DNA of 64,000 bases from Haloterrigena salifodinae (GTDB taxonomy: Archaea > Halobacteriota > Halobacteria > Halobacteriales > Natrialbaceae). The translations under genes were made by a program, and so were the position numbers. The notes under the pieces were generated by a model that was not told the origin of the DNA, searched no databases, and worked only from the letters and a program-made list of their open reading frames with translations. Location: assembly GCF_003977755.1 (NCBI RefSeq), contig NZ_RQWN01000001.1:884995-948994 (forward strand), written 5' to 3'. This document shows, one piece after another, positions 9,157 through 19,870 of the stretch (within the stretch, counting starts at the first letter, position 1; each line of letters opens with the position of its first letter).

Positions 9157-9355
9157 AGCGATGACCTCGCCGTCGCCGCTCGAGAGCATCGCATCCGCGC
9201 GAACCGCGTCATTTCCCATCGACGATCATTCCCGTGCGCGGCCGCAAAAGGATACTGATTGCGTAATACGCGTGTTATAACGGCTCCCGTAGACGGCCCG
9301 TCGCGCGTCGCGGTTCTCCGGTCCGACTCGAGCGACTCCATCATCGGCATCGGCG

Positions 9356-10645
9356 CTACCAGGTGAGTCCCTCGTAGACCTCGAGGGCGTCCCGGTCGAC
9401 GTCGATCCGGCGGCCGTCGACCAGTACCCGGTTCGCCATCCCGTCGAACGCGAAATCGTCGAACTCGGGCCAGTCGGTCGCGACGACCGCACCGTCGGCT
9501 CCCTCGAGGGCCGCGTCCGCGGAGTCGGCGTACTCGATCTCGGGGTAGTCCGGCCGGACGTTCTCGATCGCGACTGGGTCGTAGGCGACGACCTCGGCGC
9601 CGCGCTCGCGGAGGTGCTCGATCACGTCGAGCGCGCGGGACTTGCGAACGTCGTCGGTTCCGGGCTTAAAGGAGAGTCCCAGCACCGCGACGCGGGCACC
9701 CTCCAGCGGGACGTGCTCAGCGAGTAGGGCGACGAGCCGGCGGGGTTGTTCGTCGTTGACCGAGACGACGGCGTCGAGCAGATCGGGGTCGTACCCCTGC
9801 TCGCGGGCGCCGGCCCGCAAGGCGTTGACGTCCTTCGGGAAACAGGAGCCGCCCCAGCCCAACCCCGAGCGCATGAAGCGGTCGGAGATGCGGTCGTCGA
9901 GCCCGACCGCCGCGAGCACCTCGTAGGCGTCCGCGCCGTACTCCTTCGCGATGTTCCCAAGTTCGTTGACCAGCGAGACCTTCGACGCGAGGAAGGCGTT
10001 GTTGGCGTACTTGATGAGTTCCGCCTCCCGAACGTCGGTCTCGACGAGGTCGGTTTCCTCACGCTCGAGAATTGGCGCGTACAACTCGCGGAGAGTGCCA
10101 GCGGCGCCCTCGCTCGAGGCGCCGAGCACGACCTTATCGGGCTCGAGGAAGTCCTCGACGGCCGTGCTCATCCGGAGGAACTCGGGGTTCATCGCGATCT
10201 CGAGCCCGTCGCCGATTCGGCGGCCGGACTCCTCTTCGAGGATCGGGCCGACGACCTCCTCCGTGGTTCCGGGGAGAACCGTGCTCTTGACGACCACGAG
10301 GTGGTCGCCGTCCTTCTCGGCGAGCGTCCGCCCCAGCGACTCGGCGCCCGCCCGCATGGGCGCCAGATCGAGGCTGCCGTCGTCGGTCTGGGGCGTCGGG
10401 AGACAGAGGAAGGTGACGTCGGTTTCCCGGATCTCGTCGTAGTCGGTCGTCGCGCGGAGGTTCGTGCCCGCGTGCTCGGCGATGCGCTCTTCGAGGCCCG
10501 ATTCGTGGATCGGGGCTTCGCCCGCGTTGATCGTCGCGACGATGTCCTCGTCGATCTCGACGTTCAGCACGTCGTGACCGAGGTCGGCAAGGCAGGCGGC
10601 GATGGTGGTGCCGACGTAGCCGCTGCCGATGATAGAGACGTCCAT
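9356..10645 (-). CDS. aglM: UDP-glucose 6-dehydrogenase, AglM-like
   Basis: 429 residues from ATG 10645 (MDVSIIGSGYVG). It holds an N-terminal Rossmann fold, a central domain with the catalytic cysteine in GWGGSCFPKD, and a C-terminal NAD/UDP-binding domain (VAVLGLSFKPGTDD). It oxidises a UDP-hexose twice to the uronic acid, giving UDP-glucuronate for the N-linked glycan. In Haloferax AglM works with AglJ and the other Agl enzymes. It lies 137-200 bp upstream of aglJ on the same strand, but aglJ may have its own promoter. An AAAAGC box about 30 bp before the start is the TATA candidate. Confidence 0.9.
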   Translation of the reverse strand: MDVSIIGSGYVGTTIAACLADLGHDVLNVEIDEDIVATINAGEAPIHESGLEERIAEHAGTNLRATTDYDEIRETDVTFLCLPTPQTDDGSLDLAPMRAGAESLGRTLAEKDGDHLVVVKSTVLPGTTEEVVGPILEEESGRRIGDGLEIAMNPEFLRMSTAVEDFLEPDKVVLGASSEGAAGTLRELYAPILEREETDLVETDVREAELIKYANNAFLASKVSLVNELGNIAKEYGADAYEVLAAVGLDDRISDRFMRSGLGWGGSCFPKDVNALRAGAREQGYDPDLLDAVVSVNDEQPRRLVALLAEHVPLEGARVAVLGLSFKPGTDDVRKSRALDVIEHLRERGAEVVAYDPVAIENVRPDYPEIEYADSADAALEGADGAVVATDWPEFDDFAFDGMANRVLVDGRRIDVDRDALEVYEGLTW

Positions 10646-10749
10646 GCTGTATCGCAATATCGGCCGTCGGTAGATGCTTTTGGGTTCCGGTCGAGACTGC
10701 GCGTGGAACCCACCCGATCGTCACCCGTACTCGACGGCGACACCGCCCG

Positions 10750-11436
10750 TTACGTCGAGAGCGGCGGCCACGTCGTCGCGATCGTCTCTCGAATGAGTCG
10801 CGTCTGCGCCCGACGGAGGCGCTCAGAGACCGAGGAGGCGGAGATATCCAGTTCCGCGGCGACCTCCTCGAGGGACGCGCGGCGTGGAACGTCGAAGTGG
10901 CCCAGTTCGTAGGCCGTTCGGAGTGCCTCGTGCTGGCAATCGGTTAACCCATCGCCCGGCGGCTCGGGCGTCCGGTCGCGAGTGAGACGGTGCAATCGGA
11001 ACCCGGCATTGTGCTGCCAGAACGACGAGAACGCGGTGAAGGCGTCACGGTCGGCGAACCATCCCGTCTGCCGCCACCCGTTCGGTTCCACCTCGATCCG
11101 TTCGATGACGGCCTCGGCCGTGGCGAGGGCCTCGAGGCCCGCAAGGTCGTCGATCTCGTTGCCGAGCTGTTCTTCGAAGCTCAACGCCGGCGTGAGCTGA
11201 TAGCGACGCGTCTCTCCGGCCCGTCCGATCAGGGACCAGTCCGCGACGTCGACGGCGTCAGCAAACGCGGCCTCGATTGTGGTTCGAGACCCCCCGGTTA
11301 CGGTGGCGATAAACAGCGGTCGATTACCGTGGTTGTACTGCAACTCGAGGAGAACAGTCGCGTCGGGAACCGTCGCCGCGACCCCGACAAGCGGGAGCGC
11401 ATCGCAGCGAATCTCGAATTCGGCGACGAGGCTCAT
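10750..11436 (-). CDS. Bat-like HTH_10 transcriptional regulator
   Basis: 228 residues from ATG 11436 (MSLVAEFEIR). The C-terminal 55 residues, LTDCQHEALRTAYELGHFDVPRR followed by SLEEVAAELDISASSVSERLRRAQ, are the HTH_10 helix-turn-helix of the bacterio-opsin activator family. The N-terminal half is a strand-rich sensor-like module of unknown ligand, common in haloarchaea. It is monocistronic. The target genes are unknown; neighbours give no hint. Confidence 0.85.
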   Translation of the reverse strand: MSLVAEFEIRCDALPLVGVAATVPDATVLLELQYNHGNRPLFIATVTGGSRTTIEAAFADAVDVADWSLIGRAGETRRYQLTPALSFEEQLGNEIDDLAGLEALATAEAVIERIEVEPNGWRQTGWFADRDAFTAFSSFWQHNAGFRLHRLTRDRTPEPPGDGLTDCQHEALRTAYELGHFDVPRRASLEEVAAELDISASSVSERLRRAQTRLIRETIATTWPPLST

Positions 11437-11610
11437 ACGTGACCGTTTCCGTCGAGGCAAATGGGAACATCGAAACGGTCAGCCGGGCGACGGGTCCGCT
11501 CGCCGATCGGGCGTTCGACGGCCGACTTCGGCGTCCGCCTGACCTCCGACTTAAACGGCCGGATCACTGAGAGAACGACTTAGCCTGGTCGTACCCCTCG
11601 GTAGCGACCC

Positions 11611-12405
11611 ATGCAGACGACGCGATTCGAAGACGGCCGGAGAGTCGAGTACGAACGACGCGGCGACGGTCGACCGTTGATCCTGCTCCACGGCGGGATG
11701 GTCCCTCGAGAGTACTGGACGCCCGTCGTCCCCCACCTTGAGGAATATGCGACGATCGTCCCCCAGCGGCCGGGATTCGGTACCTGCCTCGACGATCCAG
11801 CCGAGACGAGCGCGGATGAGGTATTGGAACGCGAAACCCGGTACGTCCGAGCGCTCGCCGACGATGTCGATGGCGTTCCGATCCTCTTTGGCCACTCCTA
11901 CGGCGCGCTCACGGCGCTCGAGGCCGCGGCCGACGCGGCGGTCGACGCGGTCGTCACCTACGAACCGGCGGTGCTCCCCGACGAGTTCCGGAAGCGAGCC
12001 GATCTCGCCGATCGGATGGAGGCGCTCATCGAGGACGGCCGACGCCACGAGGCGGTGAAACGCTACGTGAAACTGGTCCTCCATCCCGATGGAATCGATG
12101 ACCTCGACGCCTGGTTGTCCAAGTGGCCGGTCTGGCCGGACTGCGTCGACCTCGCCGAGGAAGTCCTGCGGATGAACCGCGCCGTCGAGCGGTACCGACT
12201 CCCAGATTCGCTCGACGTCGACGCCCCTGCGCTCGTGCTGACCGGCACCGATGGTCCCGACTTCCTCCGGAACAGCGCCCGCGCGGTCCACGACACGCTG
12301 CCGCACAGTCGCCTCGTTGAGTTCGACGGGATCAGCCACAGCGGTCCCGCCGAAGCACCGGAACCGATCGCGGCGGAAATCGAGTCGTTCCTCGGCAGGC
12401 AGTAG
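11611..12405 (+). CDS. Alpha/beta-fold hydrolase
   Basis: 264 residues. It starts like small-molecule hydrolases (VEYERRGDGRPLILLHGGMV, with an HGG oxyanion loop), has the nucleophile elbow GHSYGA at about residue 96, a likely acid at LTGTDGPDF, and the catalytic His in GISHSGPAEAPE near the end. Esterase, lactonase or haloperoxidase-like activities fit; the substrate is unknown. It stands alone between a minus-strand regulator and a minus-strand esterase. Confidence 0.85.
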   Translation: MQTTRFEDGRRVEYERRGDGRPLILLHGGMVPREYWTPVVPHLEEYATIVPQRPGFGTCLDDPAETSADEVLERETRYVRALADDVDGVPILFGHSYGALTALEAAADAAVDAVVTYEPAVLPDEFRKRADLADRMEALIEDGRRHEAVKRYVKLVLHPDGIDDLDAWLSKWPVWPDCVDLAEEVLRMNRAVERYRLPDSLDVDAPALVLTGTDGPDFLRNSARAVHDTLPHSRLVEFDGISHSGPAEAPEPIAAEIESFLGRQ

Positions 12406-12468
12406 TCTGTCGCCGTTTCGGGCGCCTTCGCTCTCGGGACGAACGCTACCAATCGGATCGACGGCTCG

Positions 12469-13437
<969 letters not shown>

Positions 13438-13545
13438 ATCACGAGACTCTCACCGGCGGAACAAAAAGGTATGCGCATCGGTCGCCGGCGCGGCCGTCGA
13501 TCCGTTCCACACCGCTTATTTCGGTTCGGCGCGGCCCTTCGAGCA

Positions 13546-14070
13546 ATGACGAACGAGGCACTCATCGAGGCCCTGCGGGACGCGGAGGCGGTCAAGTTCG
13601 GCGAGTTCGAACTCTCCCACGGCGGCACCAGCGAATACTACGTCGACAAGTACCTCTTCGAGACCGATCCCGACTGTCTCGAGGCCATCGCGGAGGCATT
13701 CGCCGACCGGCTCGCGGCCGACGACAAGCTCGGCGGCGTCGCGCTGGGCGGCGTCCCCCTCGCCGCCGCGACCAGCGTCGCCGCGGGCGTCCCCTACGTC
13801 ATCGCGCGCAAGCAGCGCAAGGAGTACGGCACCGGAAACCTGATCGAGGGCCGACTCGAGGACGGCGAGGAGGTCGTCGTCGTCGAGGACATCGTGACGA
13901 CGGGGACAAGTCTGGTCGAGGCCGTCGAGGCGCTCCGGGAGGCGGGCGCGACCGTCGAGCGCGCGCTGGTCGTCGTCGACCGCGAGGAGGGCGGCCGCGA
14001 GACCGTCGAGGAGGCGGGCGTGGAGATGGAGGCGCTGGTGACCGCGAGCGACCTGCTCGAATCACAGTAA
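13546..14070 (+). CDS. pyrE: Orotate phosphoribosyltransferase
   Basis: 174 residues. It transfers the PRPP ribose phosphate to orotate, giving OMP in UMP synthesis. The PRPP-binding loop is [13 protein letters not shown], and [15 protein letters not shown] is the mobile catalytic loop characteristic of OPRTase. ATG 13546 is supported by TATA-like CTTATTTC about 28 bp upstream (leaderless). It ends 28 bp before the convergent aldolase gene. A second PRTase-fold regulator (GfcR) occurs at 19.9 kb and must not be confused with it. Confidence 0.93.
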   Translation: MTNEALIEALRDAEAVKFGEFELSHGGTSEYYVDKYLFETDPDCLEAIAEAFADRLAADDKLGGVALGGVPLAAATSVAAGVPYVIARKQRKEYGTGNLIEGRLEDGEEVVVVEDIVTTGTSLVEAVEALREAGATVERALVVVDREEGGRETVEEAGVEMEALVTASDLLESQ

Positions 14071-14098
14071 ATCCCCCGGCAACCGACGGAACCGACGG

Positions 14099-14740
14099 CT
14101 ACTGCCCGTAGGACTCGAACTTCTCGACGACCGTCTCGAGTTGGGCGTCCGAAAGCGTCCGCGGCTCGAGGCCGGCGGCGCGGGTCTGGAGGTACAGCCG
14201 CGCGAGGCTCTCGATGTGGTGGGCGTTCTCGAGCGCGGTCTCGAGGTCCGACGCCGTGACGACGAGACCGTGGTTTTCGATGAGCGTCGCGGTCGCCTCG
14301 GCCTCGTCCATCGTCCGGACGATGTTCTCGGCCAACTCGTCGGTGCCGTAGGGCGCGTACTCGGCGACGGGGACGCGCTTGCCGACCGCGACGATCATGT
14401 AGTGGATCGGCGGCAGCGGCTCACGGGCGACCGCCAGCGTCGTCGACCACGGCGAGTGGGTGTGGACGATCGCGCCGACGTCCTCGCGGCGGTAGATCGC
14501 GGCGTGCATCGGCACCTCGCTGCTCGGGGCCATCCGTCCGCTGCGGTCCTCGCCGTCGACGCCGACAACCGGAACGTCCGCGGCGTCGAAGCCGTCGTAC
14601 GGGACGCCGGTCGGCGTGATCGCGAATGCGTCGCCGGTCTCGCCGTCGCGAACGCTCAGGTTGCCTGTCCGGCCCGGCGTCAGCGCCGCGAGCTCCGGGG
14701 CGTGCTCGACCACCGCTCGGCGTTCGTCCTCGAGACTCAT
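14099..14740 (-). CDS. Class II aldolase (fuculose-phosphate aldolase/AraD type)
   Basis: 213 residues. The zinc-dependent class II aldolase/adducin fold is clear: [11 protein letters not shown], the phosphate-binding [13 protein letters not shown], zinc ligands HTHSPWS and a late ENHGLVV histidine. It cleaves or forms sugar-1-phosphates to DHAP plus an aldehyde. The ATG overlaps the stop of the upstream HAD gene by four bases (14737-14740), so they are translationally coupled. A pathway for deoxypentose or uronate derived phosphosugars is plausible, unproved. Confidence 0.88.
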   Translation of the reverse strand: MSLEDERRAVVEHAPELAALTPGRTGNLSVRDGETGDAFAITPTGVPYDGFDAADVPVVGVDGEDRSGRMAPSSEVPMHAAIYRREDVGAIVHTHSPWSTTLAVAREPLPPIHYMIVAVGKRVPVAEYAPYGTDELAENIVRTMDEAEATATLIENHGLVVTASDLETALENAHHIESLARLYLQTRAAGLEPRTLSDAQLETVVEKFESYGQ

Positions 14741-15444
14741 CGGATCACCTCCAGCAGTTCGTCGAACGCGTCGATTCTGTGGTCCGGTTTCCGGTCGCCC
14801 TCGAGCGCTCCGTCTACCTCGCCGCGCGGATCGAACAGGACCGTCTCGAGGCCGACCGCGTTCGCGCCGACAACGTCCGCGTCGACGTTGTCTCCCACCA
14901 TCACTGTCTCCGAGGCACGCCGGTCGAGGCGTGCGAGCGGGAGCGTGAACATGACCGACCCCGGCTTCTCGCGGCCTGTCTCCTCGGACGTCAGGAGGAG
15001 ATCGATCCCGTCCGCGAGCCCCAAGCGCTCGAGTTTCGCGAGCTGGATCCGGGTCGTCAGATTGGTCACGATTCCGACGTCGATACCGCGGTTCCGCAGG
15101 TCTGCGAGCGTCTCCTCGACCTTCGGATAGCACGTCATCTCCGCGAGGTAGGCGTCCCAGAACGCCTCGCCCAGCGCCTTCGCGTCGCCCGGTCTGGCCG
15201 TTTCCGCGTGCAGTTCGAGCCCGCGCTTGAAGTAGAGGAACCGTTCGTGGCTCGCCGCTGTGCCGGGGACCTCGCGTTTGACTTCGCGACGGCCGGCCCG
15301 ATAGAGCGACTCGAACCCGGCGCGATCGAGATCGTACCCCAGTTCGCGAGCGGCCTCGAACGCGGCCTCCGTTCCCGCCACCTTGCACGGCGGATACGGG
15401 TACAGCGTATCGTCGAGGTCGAACAGCGCCGCGTCGATCGACAT
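14737..15444 (-). CDS. HAD-superfamily hydrolase
   Basis: 235 residues from ATG 15444. The four HAD motifs are visible: [10 protein letters not shown] (nucleophile Asp, with DxD), IVTNLTTR (Thr), the Lys in REKPGSVMF, and [13 protein letters not shown]. The cap is helical, as in YjjG/2-haloacid dehalogenase-like phosphatases. It likely dephosphorylates a small metabolite. The 4-base stop/start overlap with the class II aldolase downstream implies both act on the same phosphosugar route. Confidence 0.9.
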   Translation of the reverse strand: MSIDAALFDLDDTLYPYPPCKVAGTEAAFEAARELGYDLDRAGFESLYRAGRREVKREVPGTAASHERFLYFKRGLELHAETARPGDAKALGEAFWDAYLAEMTCYPKVEETLADLRNRGIDVGIVTNLTTRIQLAKLERLGLADGIDLLLTSEETGREKPGSVMFTLPLARLDRRASETVMVGDNVDADVVGANAVGLETVLFDPRGEVDGALEGDRKPDHRIDAFDELLEVIR

Positions 15445-15521
15445 ACCGGACCCGTCACCGGCAGGGACAAAACGAGTATCGGTCGCGGAACCGCGCGGTA
15501 GCGGCCTCGGTATCGGTCGGC

Positions 15522-15917
15522 TCACTCGCGAGCGGAGCCACTGGCCGAGGACGTCTCGCTCTCGCTTTCCTTACGGGCGCGATAGCGGCGGTAGGTCACG
15601 ACGGCGAGGCCGAGCGCGACGAGTCCGACACTCGCGAGACTGCCGCCGACGAACCACTGGCCGCGGAACCCGAGGAGCATCAGGCCGAGCGCTACGGCGA
15701 ACACCCCGACGTGGACGAGGGCCCCGGCGCCGATGAACGCGAGCAGCGTCTCGGACGAGAGTTCGTCGAACGCGCGCTCGAGATCCTCGTCGCTCTCGCT
15801 ACCCCCGGCCGGGCCTTCGAACGGATCCTCGAGAGGATCGTTCTCGAACGGGTCCCTGAGGTGATCTCCGCCGAACGGGTCGTCGAACGGATCGTCGTCT
15901 GATGGATTGGGGCCCAC
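15522..15917 (-). CDS. Small membrane protein with acidic DPF repeats
   Basis: 131 residues. The first 45 are acidic with repeated DPF units (DPFDDPFGGDHLRDPFENDP), a low-complexity region facing probably the cytoplasm. Two membrane helices follow (about 58-80 and 87-107) and a basic then serine-rich tail (YRRYRARKESESETS). No enzymatic motif. Function unknown; similar DPF-rich two-helix proteins are usual in haloarchaea. It lies upstream of the HAD-aldolase pair with a 77 bp gap and might share their transcript. Confidence 0.75.
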   Translation of the reverse strand: MGPNPSDDDPFDDPFGGDHLRDPFENDPLEDPFEGPAGGSESDEDLERAFDELSSETLLAFIGAGALVHVGVFAVALGLMLLGFRGQWFVGGSLASVGLVALGLAVVTYRRYRARKESESETSSASGSARE

Positions 15918-16058
15918 GAACGGACGTACCCCGTTCGGCGGGAAAACCGTTCGCCCGACGAGGACTGTCTGGAGCCAGCGCCGATATCCGTCGCGGCCGG
16001 TCGCGAGTCGCGATGACGGTCGTCCGGCGAACCGGGATCTCGACGGTTCATCACAATG

Positions 16059-16271
16059 TTTTTATCCCGCTCGAGACTACGCGTATCCACGATGGTAGGT
16101 GTCCGCTTTACAGGGGCTCTCGCCCGCTTCTAACCTACATCTACCGCTGGCTGTGCTCGATTCGATCCACAGCACGGTGGGACGAGCGGACCACCCGCCG
16201 AACTTCTCACCGAAGTTCCCCGATCAGCAGCGGCCACAGCACTACTCGCAGCCGCACCCACACGAACACCC
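16059..16271 (+). promoter_or_regulatory. thrS promoter and long leader with a stem
   Basis: TTTTTATCC at 16059-16067 is a strong TATA candidate and predicts a start near 16090. No comparable box lies close to the thrS ATG at 16272, so the mRNA would have about 180 nt of leader, unusual among the mostly leaderless genes here. GATGGTAGGT (16091-16100) can pair with ACCTACATC (16133-16141), with one bulged G. Nothing else recognisable is seen from 15918 to 16058. Confidence 0.4.
16092..16133 (+). other. Possible 13-codon upstream reading frame in the thrS leader
   Basis: An ATG two bases after the predicted transcription start opens MVGVRFTGALARF, then TAA. It would be translated as a leaderless mini-ORF and lies inside the stem described for this leader. 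No threonine run is present (one Thr). It may be regulatory or meaningless. Confidence 0.25.
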
Positions 16272-18227
16272 ATGTCAGAACCAGATTCCCAGTCACAGGA
16301 ACAGATAACGGTTGTACTGCCCGACGGCTCCGAACTCGAGGTCGCACCCGACGCGACGGTCGAGGACTGCGCCTATGAGATCGGCCCCGGCCTCGGCAGC
16401 GACACGGTCGCCGGCAAACTCGACGGCGAACTCGTCGCCAAGGAGGAACCCGTCTACGACGGCGTCGAACTCGAGATCGTCACCGACGGCTCCGAGGAGT
16501 ACCTCGAAGTCATGCGCCACTCCGCGTCGCACTGTCTCGCACAAGCAGTCGAGCGACTGTACGACGAGGACGAGGTCAAACTCGCGATCGGACCGCCGAC
16601 GGACGAGGGCTTCTACTACGACTTCGATAATCTCGACGTCGACGAGGAGGACCTCGCAGCGCTCGAGGACGAAATCGAGGAGATCATCGCCGAGGACTAC
16701 GAAATCGAGCGCGAAGACGTCTCGATCGAGGAGGCCGAGGAGCGCCTCGAAGGCGAGCCCTACAAGCTCGAGTTGCTCGAGGAATTCGCCGACGAGAACG
16801 ACACCGTCTCCTTCTACAAACAGGGCGAGTGGGAGGACCTCTGTGCCGGCCCCCACGTCGACTCGACGGGCGAGATCGGCGTCGTCGAATTGCTCGAGAT
16901 CGCCGGCGCCTACTGGCGCGGCAACGAGGAGAACACGATGCAGACGCGGATCTACGGGACGGCTTTCGAGGACGAGAGCGACTTAGAGGACTTCCTCGAG
17001 CGCAAGCAGGAGGCCGAGAAGCGCGACCACCGCCGGATCGGCAACGAGATGAACCTGTTCTCGATCCAGGACGTCACCGGCCCCGGACTGCCGCTGTATC
17101 ACCCGCCGGGGAAGACCGTCCTAAAGGAGCTCGAGGACTTCGTCGAGGACTTAAACAAGGACGCGGGCTACGACTACGTCGAGACGCCCCACGTTTTCAA
17201 GACGGATCTCTGGCACCGCTCGGGCCACTACGAGAACTACCAGGACGACATGTTCATCTTCGACGTCGGCGACGACGAGTTCGGCCTGAAGCCGATGAAC
17301 TGTCCCGGCCACGCCGCCATCTTCCAGGACCAGTCCTGGAGCTACCGCGACCTCCCCATCCGGTACGCCGAGAACGGGAAGGTCTACCGCAAGGAGCAGC
17401 GCGGCGAACTCTCGGGGCTCTCGAGAGTCTGGGCGTTCACGATTGACGACGGCCACCTGTTCATCCGGCCCGACCAGATCAGACAGGAGGTCGAGGAGAT
17501 CATGGACATGATCACGGACGTCCTCGAGACGTTCGACCTCGAGTACGAGATGGCGCTCGCAACGCGGCCCGAGAAGTCGGTCGGCTCCGACAAAATCTGG
17601 GACCGCGCCGAGGAGCAACTCGAGAACGTCCTCGAGAACCGCGCCCACGACTACGAAGTCGAGGAGGGCGACGGCGCCTTCTACGGACCAAAGATCGACT
17701 TCGCGTTCGAGGACGCCATCGGCCGCTCGTGGGACGGCCCGACGGTCCAACTCGACTTCAACATGCCCGAGCGGTTCGACCTCAACTACGTCGGCGAAGA
17801 CAACGAGGAACACCGCCCGGTCATGATCCACCGCGCGCTGTACGGCAGCTACGAGCGGTTCTTCATGATGCTCATCGAGCACTACGAGGGTCGGTTCCCG
17901 CTGTGGCTCGCGCCCGAACAGATCCGCGTGCTACCGATCTCGGACGATAACCTCGGCTACGCTCACCGCGTCGCCAACGAGTTCGACGACTTCCGCGTCG
18001 AGGTCGACGGTCGCGACTCCACGCTCGAGCGGAAGATCCGCGCGGCTCACGACGATCGGGTCCCCTACCAGATCATCGTCGGCGACAACGAGGAGGAAGA
18101 CGGCAACATCTCCGTCCGCGACCGCTTCGAGGACCAGGAGTACGACGTCGAGATCGAGGAGTTCAAGCAGCACCTCGAGACAGAAATCGAGGAGCAGCGC
18201 ACGCAGCCGGACTTCCTGCAGGACTGA
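16272..18227 (+). CDS. thrS: Threonyl-tRNA synthetase
   Basis: 651 residues. Domain order is TGS (about 10-70), a bacterial-type N2 editing domain with HSASH and CAGPH zinc-binding motifs (about 80-225), the class II catalytic core (about 250-540) with motif 2 [13 protein letters not shown] and zinc-binding residues in [10 protein letters not shown], and the anticodon-binding domain (540-651). It charges tRNA-Thr and removes mischarged Ser. The bacterial-type editing domain differs from the archaeal type but is known in haloarchaea. It ends six bases before the convergent methyltransferase-like gene. Confidence 0.96.
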   Translation: MSEPDSQSQEQITVVLPDGSELEVAPDATVEDCAYEIGPGLGSDTVAGKLDGELVAKEEPVYDGVELEIVTDGSEEYLEVMRHSASHCLAQAVERLYDEDEVKLAIGPPTDEGFYYDFDNLDVDEEDLAALEDEIEEIIAEDYEIEREDVSIEEAEERLEGEPYKLELLEEFADENDTVSFYKQGEWEDLCAGPHVDSTGEIGVVELLEIAGAYWRGNEENTMQTRIYGTAFEDESDLEDFLERKQEAEKRDHRRIGNEMNLFSIQDVTGPGLPLYHPPGKTVLKELEDFVEDLNKDAGYDYVETPHVFKTDLWHRSGHYENYQDDMFIFDVGDDEFGLKPMNCPGHAAIFQDQSWSYRDLPIRYAENGKVYRKEQRGELSGLSRVWAFTIDDGHLFIRPDQIRQEVEEIMDMITDVLETFDLEYEMALATRPEKSVGSDKIWDRAEEQLENVLENRAHDYEVEEGDGAFYGPKIDFAFEDAIGRSWDGPTVQLDFNMPERFDLNYVGEDNEEHRPVMIHRALYGSYERFFMMLIEHYEGRFPLWLAPEQIRVLPISDDNLGYAHRVANEFDDFRVEVDGRDSTLERKIRAAHDDRVPYQIIVGDNEEEDGNISVRDRFEDQEYDVEIEEFKQHLETEIEEQRTQPDFLQD

Positions 18228-18233
18228 TCGCGG

Positions 18234-18854
18234 TCACCCGCGGTCGCTGACCGCCGTTTCGTCTGCCCGATTCCCGACGAGTGCGCGAACGGTCCGTCTC
18301 CCCACGAATCGCGGCACGCGCTCGGCGTAGCGCTTGTACTCCTCGCCGTACTGCTCACGTAGCCAGGGCTCCTCGGCGAACGGCAGCGAGAGCCACCAAC
18401 CCAGGTAAATCGCACAGACGACGGCCACCAGCCCGGAGTTCGCCAGTAGCGCGAAGCCGACCGTCGCGACGACGTAGCCGACGTACTGGGGATTTCTCGA
18501 GTAGCGGTACCAGCCGCCGGTTCGCAGGTCACCGGCGAGTCCCTTCGTCTCCTCGACGCCGAGGTCCAGGCCGGCCGTGATAGCGACGCCGTAGCCGGCG
18601 ACGAACAGCGCGGCGCCCGCGGCCAGCGACGGGCCGCGGGGAAGGCCGAGACTGTTCCAGCTGAGATAGGTGAGCGCGAGCATGACGACGTTGAGTGAGT
18701 GCGAGATCCCCCAGTGGACGTAGTAGGTCCTGTCCCGTTCGCCCGGCGGCCAGTACGAGACCAGCCCCAACGCGCTGGCGACGATTCCCATGAGATTCGC
18801 CAGTGCGAGGCCAACGCCCACGACGAAGACGGCACTCGTCAGCGCGTTGATCAT
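18234..18854 (-). CDS. Membrane methyltransferase-like protein (PEMT/ICMT family)
   Basis: 206 residues from ATG 18854, five or so membrane helices. The C-terminal block YRYSRNPQYVGYV, then EEPWLREQYGEEYKRYAERVPRFVG, is the SAM-binding signature of the phospholipid methyltransferase/isoprenylcysteine carboxyl methyltransferase superfamily, in which two helices and the ExxxxxxxG-Y segment build the active site. The methyl acceptor is probably a lipid or membrane-bound thiol; it cannot be told from sequence. It is divergent from the regulator at 19041. Confidence 0.85.
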   Translation of the reverse strand: MINALTSAVFVVGVGLALANLMGIVASALGLVSYWPPGERDRTYYVHWGISHSLNVVMLALTYLSWNSLGLPRGPSLAAGAALFVAGYGVAITAGLDLGVEETKGLAGDLRTGGWYRYSRNPQYVGYVVATVGFALLANSGLVAVVCAIYLGWWLSLPFAEEPWLREQYGEEYKRYAERVPRFVGRRTVRALVGNRADETAVSDRG

Positions 18855-19040
18855 CGATGCATCACCGCCGTCGCTGTCAGCGACTCGAGCGACCACACCT
18901 GTCCCTGTCCTGGATCGACCGTCGGCAGCCGTGCTTGATAGCGCCTCATACGCGCACGTCGGCCATCGATCGCACTGTCGCTTCTCACGGATACACTAGG
19001 TGATTTATATGTTACCCCGTCCTGCCGTCGACACACCGCG

Positions 19041-19760
19041 ATGAAGTACCTCGACGTTCGGCTCCGCCAGCCTGACTGGATGCTCCATCCCATGCAGCTG
19101 TTCATCCGCGAGGGAGACGCGGTCCGCTACGAGGAACTGCGCACGTGGAACATCCTCGGCCCCGAGGGCGACCGCGAGTACGAACTGTTCTACGCCGAGG
19201 CCGACCGCGAGGCGTACGTCGACGCCATCGAGGCCGTCGATTCGATCCGCTGGTACGACCTGACGCCGATCGACGACGACTCGTTCTACGTCTACATCTG
19301 CCAAGAGACTCGCGAGGAAGACGTGCGCTGGCGGCAATCGTTCGCCACGCTCGATCTCGTTATCGTCCCGCCCGTGATCTACGATTCCGAGGCCGCGTTC
19401 TACATGACCGTCGTCGGCGCCGGCGAGGACCTGCAGGCGATGCTCGAGAGGCTCCCCGACGAGATCGACGTCACCGTCCGCGCGATCGGGGAGTACGACC
19501 GCCGGCACGCGCCGCTGACCGGTGGTCTCACCGAGCGCCAGCTCGAGGCCGTTGCAGCCGCAGTCGAGGTCGGCTACTACGCGGTTCCGCGCGAGGCGGG
19601 ACTCGAGGCCGTCGCCGAGCGGCTGAACTGTGCCGCGAGCACGGCCGGAACGCTCCTCCAAAAGGCGCAGGCGCGGGTGATGCAGCGACTCGTCCGACAG
19701 CGCGGGCGAGGTCTCCTCGAGAACGAGACGAACGCGACCGCTCTCGATGCGGGAAAATAG
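19041..19760 (+). CDS. Bat-like HTH_10 transcriptional regulator
   Basis: 239 residues. The N-terminal ~155 residues form the strand-rich ligand or stress-sensing module seen in haloarchaeal regulators (MKYLDVRLRQPDWMLHPMQ). The C-terminus LTERQLEAVAAAVEVGYYAVPR and LEAVAERLNCAASTAGTLLQKAQ is the HTH_10 domain. A box TTTATAT at 19004-19010 lies about 33 bp before the ATG. It does not share an operon with gfcR, which has its own promoter 110 bp downstream. Confidence 0.88.
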   Translation: MKYLDVRLRQPDWMLHPMQLFIREGDAVRYEELRTWNILGPEGDREYELFYAEADREAYVDAIEAVDSIRWYDLTPIDDDSFYVYICQETREEDVRWRQSFATLDLVIVPPVIYDSEAAFYMTVVGAGEDLQAMLERLPDEIDVTVRAIGEYDRRHAPLTGGLTERQLEAVAAAVEVGYYAVPREAGLEAVAERLNCAASTAGTLLQKAQARVMQRLVRQRGRGLLENETNATALDAGK

Positions 19761-19870
19761 AAGTGACCTGGCCGGTTCGGCCGACTTGCGGCCGCTGATC
19801 ACGGACGTGGCTATCTCGAGCGCGTAATCCGATCGAAACCCCCATACTTGCAGAATCGTGCATATCCCAT

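Noticed and set aside
8197-9219. A longer AglJ start at 9219
   Set aside because: It is possible, since CCTTTT lies 27 bp upstream, but the family opens near ATG 9156, which also has a GAGGT ribosome-binding sequence. I therefore reported the shorter form.
11611-12405. Haloalkane dehalogenase or haloperoxidase call for the hydrolase
   Set aside because: Only the general alpha/beta hydrolase motifs are seen. The residues that would support a specific activity cannot be confirmed by reading alone.
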